From: Mesorhizobium sp. M1E.F.Ca.ET.045.02.1.1
GTDB taxonomy: Bacteria; Pseudomonadota; Alphaproteobacteria; Rhizobiales; Rhizobiaceae
DNA: 64,000 bases
Direction of reading: 5' to 3'
NCBI RefSeq assembly: GCF_003952485.1
Contig: NZ_CP034447.1
Location: forward strand, 248,001-312,000
The number at the start of each line of letters is the position of its first letter. Position 1 is the stretch's first letter. This document shows positions 36,887 through 46,317 of this stretch, in pieces. The position numbers were made by a program, and so were the translations under genes. The notes below the pieces were generated by a model. That model ran no database searches. It saw only the letters and a list, made by a program, of their open reading frames with translations, and was not told where the DNA came from.

Positions 36887-38230
36887 TCATCCTGCGAACG
36901 CAGAGCGGACACGGCGACGTATAACCGATAGTAAGCTTACGCCACGCACAATCAGAAAAATGTGAAGAGCAGCCCAGAGTCCGTGGTTGCCGAAGACCGG
37001 CCTGAACGCGAGCGAAGCGGCGATAAAGGCGGCGAAAGATATGAGCATCATGTTGCGTATGTCGCGCGACCAGGTGGCGCCGATGAAGATGGCGTTCATC
37101 TGCATGGCCAGCGCGCCGCTCAAGCTCCCGAAGGCAGCCCAAGGAAGATAAATAACTGCCTCCGCATACACATCCGGTGACTTCGTTATCGTGCCCAGTA
37201 ACTGTTCGCCGAATGTGAAGGCTAAGACGCAGGGAAGGCTAGCGAGTGCGAATCCCCAGCCGGTTGTCAGCTTGACGGTGCGCAAGAACGCCCGCTGATC
37301 ACGGGCTCCAAAAGCCCGACCGGCGAGTTGCTGGGCGGCCGCTGCGAACCCCTCGAGGAAATAACACGCAACCAGGAAAAAGTGCATCAGCACCGCGTTG
37401 GCGGCCAAGGTCAACGTGCCAAATTGGGCGCCCTGCCGCGCGAACAGGACGTATGCTCCCGATAGCACAAAGGAACGGATCATCATGTCGCCGTTGAGGC
37501 GAAGCAATTGCCTCATTGCCCCCATCTTGAACGTGTGCGGCCGCGCCATTTTTGGCATCGCGCGGAAGCGCCCAAAGAGGATGGTGATGCCGGCCATCGC
37601 GGCGGCGGCCTCTCCACACACAGTTCCCCAGGCGACGCCTGCAACGCCCCACCCGAGGTAAAGACCCAGGAAGATGGATGACGCGGTACTCACCCCGCTG
37701 AGGAGAAGCTGCAGGATAAGTCCGATGGCTGCATTGCCGCAGCCCAGAAAGTATCCGAGAATCGCATAGTTGATAAGAGAGGCAGGCGCCGAGATTAGGC
37801 GGATGCGGATGTATAGGCCCATCGTGGTGGTCACGGGCTGGTCCGCGTTCATGAACCATTCGCCGATCACCGCAATGAGCGGGGCGAGCAGGCCCAATGC
37901 CAACCCTGAACCCGCGGCGATGACAATTGCCCGCCAAAGGACTGCCCTTGCTTCCAGAGCGTCGCCCCTGCCCAAAGCTTGGGCGACTAATCCGGTCGTA
38001 CCGGAGAGCAGGAAACTAAAACTCGTTAAGATGATATCGAAAACCACGCCTCCGGCCGCAAGACCTCCAATCAGCCGTGCATCGCCGAATTGGCCGACGA
38101 CAATCGTGTCGATGAAGCCGATCATCGGGGTAGTGAGGCAGGCGAGCGCCATGGGAATAGCGATCGTCAGGACCTGCCGGTTGGTGACCTGGAATGGCCT
38201 GGAGCCGACAGGCGGCGCTTTTCCTTGCAC
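36887..38230 (-). CDS. MATE-family efflux transporter (DinF-like)
   Basis: 447 residues with about twelve hydrophobic helices. The N-terminal lobe has LTIAIPMALACLTTPMIGFI and DTIVVGQFGDARLIGGLAAG, with an Asp in the first helix pair of the kind used for Na+/H+ coupling in DinF-type MATE proteins; the second lobe starts near GAMRQLLRLNGDMMIRSFVL. It would export an organic compound across the inner membrane. It is the only obvious exporter in the 22-39 kb region, so it is a candidate for secreting the product of the neighbouring methyltransferase, aminotransferase and ligase genes; that link is inferred. The gene looks intact. Confidence 0.85.
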   Translation of the reverse strand: MQGKAPPVGSRPFQVTNRQVLTIAIPMALACLTTPMIGFIDTIVVGQFGDARLIGGLAAGGVVFDIILTSFSFLLSGTTGLVAQALGRGDALEARAVLWRAIVIAAGSGLALGLLAPLIAVIGEWFMNADQPVTTTMGLYIRIRLISAPASLINYAILGYFLGCGNAAIGLILQLLLSGVSTASSIFLGLYLGWGVAGVAWGTVCGEAAAAMAGITILFGRFRAMPKMARPHTFKMGAMRQLLRLNGDMMIRSFVLSGAYVLFARQGAQFGTLTLAANAVLMHFFLVACYFLEGFAAAAQQLAGRAFGARDQRAFLRTVKLTTGWGFALASLPCVLAFTFGEQLLGTITKSPDVYAEAVIYLPWAAFGSLSGALAMQMNAIFIGATWSRDIRNMMLISFAAFIAASLAFRPVFGNHGLWAALHIFLIVRGVSLLSVIRRRVRSAFAG

Positions 38231-38379
38231 GGTCGTCTCCTACTGGATCTGCTGCGACCTCTTGTCTGCCAGTGGCATGGCACGCAGCCCCAGGCCAAAC
38301 TTGGGAGATTGAGATGTCTAAGGGACGCGAGTTTGACGGGTCTGTGACACTTTTTGCGTCCCTGTTATTTCGCCTGTAA

Positions 38380-38842
38380 CATCGGACTGCCGGTCTCGAA
38401 GAGATGGCCGGGCGAGGTACTTTGGTCGATCGCGCTACCGGCAGATGCCCCCATTGACGAAGTCTCTTACAAGGCTCATGGCCCGTGGATCTATCTGCAT
38501 CCCACTACCACAGCGTTGGCGAAGCGGCCGAGTTCTCGCTGCTGAGTGCCGCGATTTGGCAACAGCCGAGCACTTGTTTTGCCGGATGCGGAAGAGTCGT
38601 GGCCAGCCGAACCCTGTCCTAGTATCGATGGTAGTCCCAGCAAGATCATAGGTCATCCGTGGCGGCGAACATTCGCGGATCAGCGCATCGGCATCGTCTT
38701 TATCGAAACGGCTTGCCTCAATTCCCGAGAGGTAGTCGTACAGGGCCGGATCAGTTGCGGATAAAGACCGAGACGCTTGGCCGCCAGCGCATTTTTTATC
38801 GTACTTTGCACTAGAGCCGTGCAGGATACTATAAGTTGTCAT
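38380..38842 (-). pseudogene. decayed second copy of the ATP-grasp ligase (N-terminal part)
   Basis: YDYLSGIEASRFDKDDADAL followed by IRECSPPRMTYDLAG aligns with YEYLAGIEAVRVDEHDIDAL and IRECSLLGATYDIAG of the intact gene at 28159-29376. Frameshifts break it before and after, and the nucleotide-binding domain is absent. Parts of the DNA upstream also resemble the intact gene's upstream region, which suggests duplication of gene plus promoter. Confidence 0.65.
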
Positions 38843-39370
38843 TTATATTCGCTTCCAGAGACAAGAGCGGTTCCTTCACTCCTTAGCCGTGTCAAATCGG
38901 GAGTTCTGCCAAGACTGTACCATCGCCGATGAGCTTTATTCATAAAAATCCTGCAATTTTATTTTGAGCTTTTATTGCAACTGAATTCTGCTCAGGACGA
39001 TGTCGTGAGGCGGCAATGTACGAGGAGGAAGGAGCCAGCGGCCGTGGTGCCTGACCTGTCGATCAAGGACGGGCCAACCAACAAGCAGCCTCTCTGGACG
39101 CCCTGAGTAGCAGCCGGGGACGAATGGCGGTTGTAACGGTTGCGGTGTTCATGACATCGGTCTATGCCGCAAACCCTGAACGCGAGTTAAGTTGATAACG
39201 CCCAAAATCATTGAGGACGCATGTGCCTCTGTAGCCTCTTGGACGATGGGCGAGATTTACGTTAATGGGCGGCTTCTTACGTGTTTCGGAATGCTGGGGC
39301 CACTCGCAACGCGCCCGACCTAGTGGTTTATGCCTGACATAAGAGTCCGGCTGGGGATTCTCTTTTGTGA
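38843..39370. other. upstream DNA of the ATP-grasp relic and repeat-bearing spacer
   Basis: Holds the old promoter region of the ATP-grasp relic and one copy of a 65-bp repeat. No gene was recognised. Confidence 0.4.
39136..39200. repeat. 65-bp repeat, copy 1
   Basis: Starts ACGGTTGCGGTGTTCATGAC and ends GATAACG. It is about 92% identical, by eye, to 45929-45994, in the same orientation, 6.8 kb away. Not a recognised coding segment; possibly a piece of an insertion-sequence end. Confidence 0.7.
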
Positions 39371-40120
39371 GTGCGCATGCGAGTCTGGCGCATGCGCACA
39401 GGAATATTCCTCACCGTTTCTTCGATTGACCGTCAGCGTCTGGGCGCGCTGATCAGAGATCGCAATGCGCCGCAGAAGCACGTTTGGGGCGCCGAGATCA
39501 TTCTGTTGAGCAGCGACGGCGTGGGCACAGTCGAGATCATGCGGCAAAACTGGTAAGTCCAAGACCTGCGTGTGGCGCTGGCAGGAGCGCTTCGCCGCGG
39601 AAGGCTTCGAGGGACTGTTGCGCGACAAGACGCGCCCCTCGCGCATTGGCCCACTCGGACCTGAAGTCGCCGAGCGCGTGGTGGCACTGACGTTGCAGGA
39701 CCCGCCTGGCGAGACGACGCACTGGACCGCCGACATGATGGTGGCCGCGGCCGGCATCAGCGCCAGCGCGGTGCGCCGCATCTGGAAGGCGCACGGGCTG
39801 CAGCCCAACCGCTGGCGCCAGTTCAAGCTCTCCAACGATCCGCAGTTCGTCGACAAACTGCGCAACCCAAGGTGCGTGCCTGGCTCGGCCGCCATCAGCG
39901 CTTCACCTTCCACTTAACACCGACCTCATGCTCATGGCTCAACGCGGTCGAGGGCTTCTTCGCAAAACTGTCGAAGCGTCGTCTCAGGCGCGGTGTCTTC
40001 CACTCCGTCGTCACCTCCAGGCGGCGATCAACCGCTTCGTTGCAGAGCACAACCAGCAACCTAAACCCTTCACTTGGACCGCCGATCCAGATAAGATCAT
40101 CGCTGCGTTTTCCGGGCATG
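39371..40120 (+). pseudogene. IS630-family transposase with internal deletion
   Basis: RDRNAPQKHVWGAEIILLSS, SKTCVWRWQERFAAEGFEGL, ETTHWTADMMVAAAGISASA and HGLQPNRWRQFKLSNDPQFV give the helix-turn-helix half. After DKLR the sequence jumps to KVRAWLGRHQRFTFHLTPTS and CSWLNAVEGFFAKLSKR at the end of the DDE domain, so about 100 residues with two catalytic Asp are lost; frameshifts lie near 39555 and 39990. Confidence 0.8.
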
Positions 40121-41045
40121 GCTCGGATGAGGTTGAGGGCGAGGTGGCGGACCATCGCCATGTTTGTGGCACCGTGGCCGCGGCGCAGGCGCGATTGGTC
40201 CTCCTTGAATTGGACATCGAGAACCCAATGCAGGCCGTTCTCGATGCCCCAATGGGCTCTGGCGGCCTCGGCGAAGGCCTTTGCGGTGAGGATGCGAGAG
40301 GAGATTTAGCATCGCCGCTCGACCTTGACCTCGGTGCCCGTCTCGATACGGGTCTCGACCATGGCGATGGTGCTGAGGCTCTTGAGCGCGGCTCATCGGG
40401 ATAGCGCCGCTTGCCGCTCATCCAGTCGACGCGCTGGGAGACGAGGTGGCGGCGCGTCTCGATGCGGCCATGGCCCTTCTCGACCTCAGTGAGCGCATCG
40501 ATCCCATGGCCGGAGCGGCATCGAAATAGAGCTGGATCTCGGCATGGGCGGTCTTCTGATTGTCCTTGGTGGCCAACAGATAATCGCCGCCGAGATCGAC
40601 GATCGTCTCGGCGATGTTGGATTGGCAACCCATGGCGTCGATGGAAACGAGACTGCCCGAAGCGCTCCGGACGCGGCCAGTTCCTGCAGCAGCAAGGGAA
40701 TGGCGGTGATCTCATTGGATTTGTCGGCCACCGCCAATTGCCCCAGCACGAGGCTGTGGGTTGTCGCATAAGCCGAGACGAGGTGCAGCGCCGCCTGTCC
40801 ACGCCCGCGATCGTGGCTGCGGCGCGAGGTCTTGCCATCAATGGCGATCTGACCGACCGCTTCGGGCAGACGCTCGCCGACGAAGGCCAGAAAGCAGGAG
40901 GCGAACAGGTCCGGCCCGATCCGGTTCATCACCACCCTCAGCCAATCCGCGCAGGGAATGCCGAAATGGTAGGGCTGCAGACGCCGCAGGAAGTCGAGAT
41001 GCCTGTTCCCCCCACAGAACGATGTCGTCATAGTCGTCGCAGGCT
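40095..41045 (-). pseudogene. ISAs1-family transposase, frameshifted
   Basis: Minus-strand pieces in order: YDDIVLWGE, HLDFLRRLQPYHFGIPCADW, GQIAIDGKTSRRSHDRGRGQ, LHLVSAYATTHSLVLGQLAV, NIAETIVDLGGDYLLATKDN, EVEKGHGRIETRRH and finally LALNLIRAMPGKRSDDL. These follow the ISAs1 (H-repeat-like) transposase from about residue 40 to its end. At least three frameshifts occur; the 5' end abuts the acyl-CoA dehydrogenase relic and the 3' end abuts the IS630 relic. Confidence 0.8.
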
Positions 41046-42140
41046 TGCCCTGCGGGCGATGACGTGGGCTTGGATCTCGGCCGCGCCTTCAAAGATGTTC
41101 AGGATTCGGGCGTCGCAGAGGATCCGCGAGATCTCGTATTCCAGAGCGTAGCCATTACCGCCGTGGATTTGGAGCGCGGTGTCGGCGTTCGACCAGGCAA
41201 CGCGCGCGGCGAGCAGCTTTGCCATACCGGCCTCAATGTCGCAGCGTGTGCCTAAATCCTTTGGCGGGCGGCGAAATAGGTCATCTCGCGGGCATCACCG
41301 TCTCGGTGATCATCATAGAGAGTTTGTCGTGGACCCGTGGGAAGGCGACGATCGATCGGCCGAATTGCCTGCGCTCCAGCGCATAGCGCAACCCCAACTC
41401 GAACGCGCGACGCGCAACCCCAACGGCGCGGGCAGCGGTCTCGATGCGCGCGCCCTCGAAGGTTCGCATCAATTGGCGGAAGCCTTGACCTTCCACCTCA
41501 CCAAGCAGGCCGCCGGGCGGGATGACGAAGCCGTCAAAAGCGATGTCATATTCGCGCATCCCCCGATAGCCGAGGACCTCGATCTCACCTCCACTCATGC
41601 CAGAAGACGGAAAAGGCTCGTCCCAGGTGCCGAGTGGCTTTTCAACAACCAGCATGGAAAGTCCATCATGACCCGCCGAGGCGGGATTGGTGCGGGCCAG
41701 CACTGTCACCAGTCACTGCGCGAAGCGTGCGTTATCCACGTCTTGTTGCCTTGGATGATCGGCCGCCGTCGGGTGTTTTGACCGCCCTGGTCTTCAGACT
41801 CGCCAGATCAGATCCGGTGTCCGGCTCCGTGAACACCGCGGTCGGCAAGATTTTTCCCGAGGCGATGCTGGAAAGCCAGCGCTGCTTCTGCTCGGGCGTT
41901 CCTGCGGATGCAATCAGCTCGCCGGCAATTTCCGAGCGTGTGCCGAGCGAGCCGGTGGCAATCCAGGCTTGGCTCAGCTCTTCGGTCACAACACACATGG
42001 CAAGTTTACCAAGGCCCAATCCGCCGAATGCGGGATCGATATAGATGCCGAAGACGCCGAGCTGCGCCATCTGAGTGAGGATCTCGTCCGGAACTAAATC
42101 GTCCCTGAGGTGCCAGCCCTGAGCGTTGGGCAGGTTGTCG
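41028..42140 (-). pseudogene. acyl-CoA dehydrogenase, truncated and frameshifted
   Basis: Three minus-strand frames make a flavoprotein acyl-CoA dehydrogenase: [20 protein letters not shown], the FAD-binding [20 protein letters not shown], then [37 protein letters not shown] and the end QIHGGNGYALEYEISRILCD with RILNIFEGAAEIQ. Frameshifts lie near 41720 and 41255. The N-terminus is cut at ~42140, where a plus-strand aminotransferase, also without its 5' end, begins. Confidence 0.8.
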
Positions 42141-43060
42141 CCTACCAGTATGGGCCCGCGGTCGGGCCCACTGCCGCTGCGGGAATGGCTCGCCGACTAT
42201 CATGGTGTGGACATTGCCAACGTGATGGCTGCTGACGGTTCTGTCGCTCTGTTCGACATTTTGTGTCGCGTTTGGCTGAAGCCCGGCGAAACCGTGCTCA
42301 TCGAGGAGCCTTGCTACGATCGAATGGTCCACCTGCTGCGCCACTACGGCGCAAATGTCGTCGCCATTTAGCGAGGGAAGCGGACGGACAGACGCTTGAG
42401 CCGTTGAACGTCGCGGCGCGGCGCGAGCCCGTCTTCATGTATACAGTTCCGGACTTTCAAAATCCCACCGGCACCACATGGTCGGCCGCCAAGCGCCAGC
42501 ATCTTGTCGATCTGGCGAGGACCCATGATTTCCGCATTGTCGAAGACAGCCCTACCGCCTTCTTCGCTACAAGGGCGCGCAGATACCGTCGATCGCCGAA
42601 CTCGGACGCGACGTGACGGTTCAGCTCAATTCTTTCTCCAAGGTGATCGCGCCGGTCTTCGCGACGCCTATCTTATTGCACCTCCGGACACCATCAGTGC
42701 GGCGGCCAAGCTGGGCGAGAGCACCTATGTGACGCCTGGCAACTTCGCGCTTTCGGTGGCTGGCGAATGGCTCCGCCGTGGGCCGCTAGGCGATCAGGTT
42801 GCTTCGCTGAGGCGCCTCTATGCACCGCGTCTGGAGGCGATGGCATCGGCACTGGACGAGTTCATGGCTGGCCATCGCTATGTGCGGCCCGAAGGCGGCT
42901 TCTTTGTCGGCGTGACACTGGCGCGCCCCATCGATGCTGCTGAACTGCGCAAGCAGGCCAGCGATGTGGGGTCGACATCGCAGATGGCGATGGCTTTTTC
43001 GCCAGCAAACCATCAGCGACGTTCTTGCGCTTGCCCTTTTGCTCGATGGACGAGGATGGC
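42130..43060 (+). pseudogene. class I/II PLP aminotransferase (2-aminoadipate/MocR-like), broken
   Basis: Starts inside the protein at [19 protein letters not shown]. Then MAADGSVALFDILCRVWLKP, ETVLIEEPCYDRMVHLLRHY, VPDFQNPTGTTWSAAKRQHL, the PLP lysine in QLNSFSKVIAPGLR and LDEFMAGHRYVRPEGGFFVG. Frameshifts lie near 42165, 42370, 42565, 42650 and 42970. The first ~80 residues are gone. It resembles LysN/2-aminoadipate aminotransferases. Confidence 0.75.
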
Positions 43061-43604
43061 AGCACGAAAGACGACGACAAGTGCACCAATCAAAAATGGA
43101 AGCAGGCGGAACGAATGGCATTCTTTCGGCCGCAACAACGCTTGCTGCCCCTTCGCGTGCTCGGCCGCCTGGGCCGATGTCATGATCGGTCTCGCCGAAT
43201 CGAGGACAGGCCGCATTCGGGACTCAGCTCCAGGAAGGTGCTGAGCAGGCGGCATTGGACATTGAGGCGACCCGGGGATCGACGGCGAGACTATCAAGAT
43301 CCGGACGTCGATTATGCCTGCGACTTTAAGCAATGCATTTCCGTCGCCGACAAGTTTGTTGCGGCCGCCGTCAAGTGCCGTGATCGTTCATTTCAATTCG
43401 CGTGTGACGATCCGGTAACAAGCATGGTGACACCTTCGAAAAACGCGCACGGGAGATAGATTTCCAAGTCTTTCAATTAGATTCCGCACACCAAAGGACT
43501 GATGGCCGTCGCGGACACTTTGGCAAATGCCGGAACATCGGCCGATACTGTGGGCTCGATGGCCGTCGACATCGGAACAATTCAATGAAAGCAGGAGCAG
43601 CCAA
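43061..43604. other. no gene recognised
   Basis: Follows the aminotransferase relic. Frames on both strands are short and matchless; it contains the promoter region of the RraA-like gene. Confidence 0.35.
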
Positions 43605-44273
43605 GTGGCAATGAGCGAGAACGAGATCCTGGACCGGGGTGCGGTGATTGGGGTCAGCACATGGTCGGACGCATTGGACGAACGCGGCATCAAGGGGACT
43701 GTTCAAGGCATCGCGCGACAGAGCGGCAGCGGCCGTATGATCGGTTTCGCGGTCACCGCGCGCGAATTGACAGGCAGGTTAGGCGATTTTGAGAAAGCCG
43801 AGTTCGCGGTCGGCCAGCTGATTGAAGCGACAGGGCCTGGCAAGGTGTTGATGGTGGATATGAGCGGTTCGCCCATTTCTACAATGGGCGGTCTTGCTGC
43901 CCTCGTGGCAAAAAATCGACAGGCCACGGCTGTCGTGATTGACGGCGCCTGCCGGGATTTGGATGAAATTCGGGAAACGAGACTGTGGCTTCCAAGCCGG
44001 TGGGTTGCACCTACCACGGGGAAAACCCGGGTGAAGCTTCTTCCAATTGATTGTGACATCACGATCGGGGGAATTTCTGTATCACAAGGAGATCTTGTGA
44101 TCGGTGATGACACGGGGATTATCGTCGTACCGCGTGCCCATGGGGAGGAGATTTTGATGAAAGCAGAGAGAATAATAGCTATTGATGCGCAAGTGGAAGA
44201 GCGTATTCGTGCGGGCGAGAGTTTTGGCTCAGCCGCGGCTGCGGTCGGCTATATTCCGGCTCGCAAGACTTGA
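43605..44273 (+). CDS. RraA-family protein (HMG/CHA aldolase-like)
   Basis: About 222 residues. VSTWSDALDERGIKGTVQGI starts the RraA-like fold; GKVLMVDMSGSPISTMGGLA and AVVIDGACRDLDEIRE contain the Arg-Asp pair that binds metal and pyruvate in HMG/CHA aldolases, and GDLVIGDDTGIIVVPRAHGE is the C-terminal family signature. Proteins like this either cleave 4-hydroxy-4-methyl-2-oxoglutarate-type acids or inhibit RNase E; the motif favours the aldolase or oxaloacetate decarboxylase activity. The GTG at 43605 has GGAG nine bases upstream; ATG 43611 is in frame. No pathway partner is adjacent. Confidence 0.8.
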   Translation: MAMSENEILDRGAVIGVSTWSDALDERGIKGTVQGIARQSGSGRMIGFAVTARELTGRLGDFEKAEFAVGQLIEATGPGKVLMVDMSGSPISTMGGLAALVAKNRQATAVVIDGACRDLDEIRETRLWLPSRWVAPTTGKTRVKLLPIDCDITIGGISVSQGDLVIGDDTGIIVVPRAHGEEILMKAERIIAIDAQVEERIRAGESFGSAAAAVGYIPARKT

Positions 44274-44424
44274 ACAACATAGCCGGTCCGCCTTCGACCG
44301 CGCATGACATCCTTTATTGCTCAAGGTGAGCATATGTTGGCAATGCCGATAACCTCTGCACGTCGGCTGCGCTTTACGACCGGGTGCGAAACGTCATTTC
44401 GAGATCGGATGGTCGATATTTGCC

Positions 44425-44850
44425 GGGGATGTGGAGGCCATCCTCGACCTTAAGCAACGGCGCAACGCCGTCATCCTGGCGCATACTATCAGACACCGGA
44501 GATCTTCCACTGCTTCGCCGACATCGTGGGGAACAGTCTGGCGCTTGGCCGCAAGGCGATGCCGACTAAAGCGGACGTCATTGCGCTCGCGCATTTCACG
44601 CCCGAAACAGCTCATCCCGACTTGCACGCAGGCTGTTCGCTGGCGGACTTCATCACTGCTGAGGACGTGCGTCGGATGCGCCAGCGCATCCCAAACGGCC
44701 GATAGTCACCTATGTCACACGTCTGCGGCCGTGAAGGCCGAGCCCGATATCTATCACACCTCGGGCATTGGACAGTGGTGGGATCTCTCGGCGTGCCACG
44801 TGCCTTCTTGCGCCGTGCGTTCCACCGCGCCGGCTGGCGGTGAGCGACAA
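44425..44850 (+). pseudogene. nadA: quinolinate synthase NadA, decayed N-terminal part
   Basis: EAILDLKQRRNAVILAH, then YYQTPEIFHCFADIVGNSLA, ADVIALAHFTPETA, LHAGCSLADFITAEDVRRMR and TSAAVKAEPDIYHTSG, in shifting frames, follow NadA, the 4Fe-4S enzyme that condenses iminoaspartate with DHAP. The first cluster Cys (in GCSLAD) is visible; the rest of the gene is missing or scrambled. Confidence 0.7.
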
Positions 44851-45173
44851 TGCGATCCGCGCCCGTGCCAAAGGCTCACGAGCTATCCCACGTTTCCCAA
44901 ATCCGGCGTAGATATCAGCCTTGGTCAATCGGTGGCTTGCTGGCAAGGCCGAGCCTGGCTCGATGTTGATCTGCGAAATTTTCGGCGGGACACAGTGTCT
45001 TGAACGGAAGAACTGTCAGTTTGCCGTCCTCACATCGCCTGACAGAAACAGGGGCTGTGTCAATTCGGCAAATGTGGCAGGGTAGCATTTGCCCGTGGCG
45101 ACGCATTGCTGCGGCATCCTCTGCCGGCCACCGAGCCAGCGCTGCGTGAACTATCGTATGTAGAGTAAGTGAT
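44851..45173. other. no gene recognised
   Basis: Spacer between the nadA relic and the Lrp-type gene. A minus-strand frame (44915-45193) has no known likeness. It contains the Lrp-type gene's promoter region. Confidence 0.35.
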
Positions 45174-45647
45174 ATGAACAAGCTAGACCGCATGGATTAC
45201 CGGATTCTTGATGTGCTCCAAGAAAACGGCCGCCTCCCAATCAAGATCCTCGCCGACAGGGTCGGAATTTCTGTGTCGCCGTGTTGGCAGAGAGTCAAAA
45301 AGCTCGAAAAAGATGGTATTATCCGTCGTTACATTGCGGAAATAGCGATTGAAAAGTTACAAAGTGTCCAGATTGTTTTAGCTAATGTAGCCCTCTCGAA
45401 GCATCATAGAGATGCCTTGGATTTCTTCGAACGCAATATGTGCGTCATTCCAGAAGTTGTCGAGTGTTACGAAGTAATGGGTCAGTTTGACTACCACATG
45501 AAATTTGTTGTATCCTCCATTGAACGTTATACTGAGATCGTAGAGAGATTTCTAACTCCTGAATTTGGTGTTGAAAGGTATTTCACCGACATAGTGAGTC
45601 GGGTTGCCAAAGAGGATCGGGCTATCCATCTGCGCAGTTTGATATAA
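45174..45647 (+). CDS. Lrp/AsnC-family transcriptional regulator
   Basis: 157 residues. LDRMDYRILDVLQENGRLPI leads into the winged helix (KILADRVGISVSPCWQRVKK), and the C-terminal RAM domain includes VECYEVMGQFDYHMKFVVSS with the conserved G-x-x-D-Y/F ligand loop. Proteins of this type bind an amino acid and switch amino-acid transport or catabolic genes. It is followed, 670 bases later, by the ABC transporter operon on the same strand and could control it. The gene is intact and A+T-richer than the relics before it. Confidence 0.9.
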   Translation: MNKLDRMDYRILDVLQENGRLPIKILADRVGISVSPCWQRVKKLEKDGIIRRYIAEIAIEKLQSVQIVLANVALSKHHRDALDFFERNMCVIPEVVECYEVMGQFDYHMKFVVSSIERYTEIVERFLTPEFGVERYFTDIVSRVAKEDRAIHLRSLI

Positions 45648-46317
45648 TCAGTGTGCTGCAGTTTGACCGAGCAATTGGTCCACCTGACTGATGGGAACGA
45701 CCGGCCAGGTCAATATCTACAGGAATCCAAGAATGTCTCGGGAGTGGTCGGCTCGGGAGATTCTCGCGACTCTGCCGTCGGATTTTCCGCCGTGGGCGAC
45801 TGAGATGGCCGAGTGAGGCTGACACCGCGCTTTTCAGGCAGGCCGTGCACTCCGGCGAGCGTAATCCGGACCGAACTTGATGCCCACCGGCGGATTGCAT
45901 CCTCGAAACCACGATCCCTGGTAGCTGACGGTTGCGGTGTTCATGACATCGGTCTATGCCGCAAATTCCTGAATGCGAGTTAAGCTGATAACGGCGTTCC
46001 CCAATTGGGCTGGAAAATTTCGGAAGCAAGGCCTCTCACAGCAAATGTTTTCGTGAAATGGGAGCAAGTCAGTAACACTTCCATAGCGCCTTGCCTTATT
46101 GTCCAAGGAGTAACCCGCTGGGCAGGAGCCGTGAAAAAATAACCTGTCCGACGCGCGTCGAAAGCTTACAACGAGTACAAGTCAGAAAATCTGGTCGTGC
46201 TCGTGGCAATCAGGGACGATGCGGGCCACAAAGGCCGAAGCCTAGAGTTCACACTTGGGTCGCCCGCCCCAAAGGTGGTGGGCTGAAATATATCGTATGT
46301 TAGGGGAGGACTAACAC
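45648..46317. other. spacer with one copy of the 65-bp repeat
   Basis: No gene recognised. The transporter's promoter should lie in the last 150 bases; GGAGG precedes the GTG start at 46318. Confidence 0.4.
45929..45994. repeat. 65-bp repeat, copy 2
   Basis: Same sequence as 39136-39200 with about five differences and one extra base (AAATTCCTGAA for AAACCCTGAA). Both copies face the same way and flank a block of transposase and catabolic-gene relics. Confidence 0.7.
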
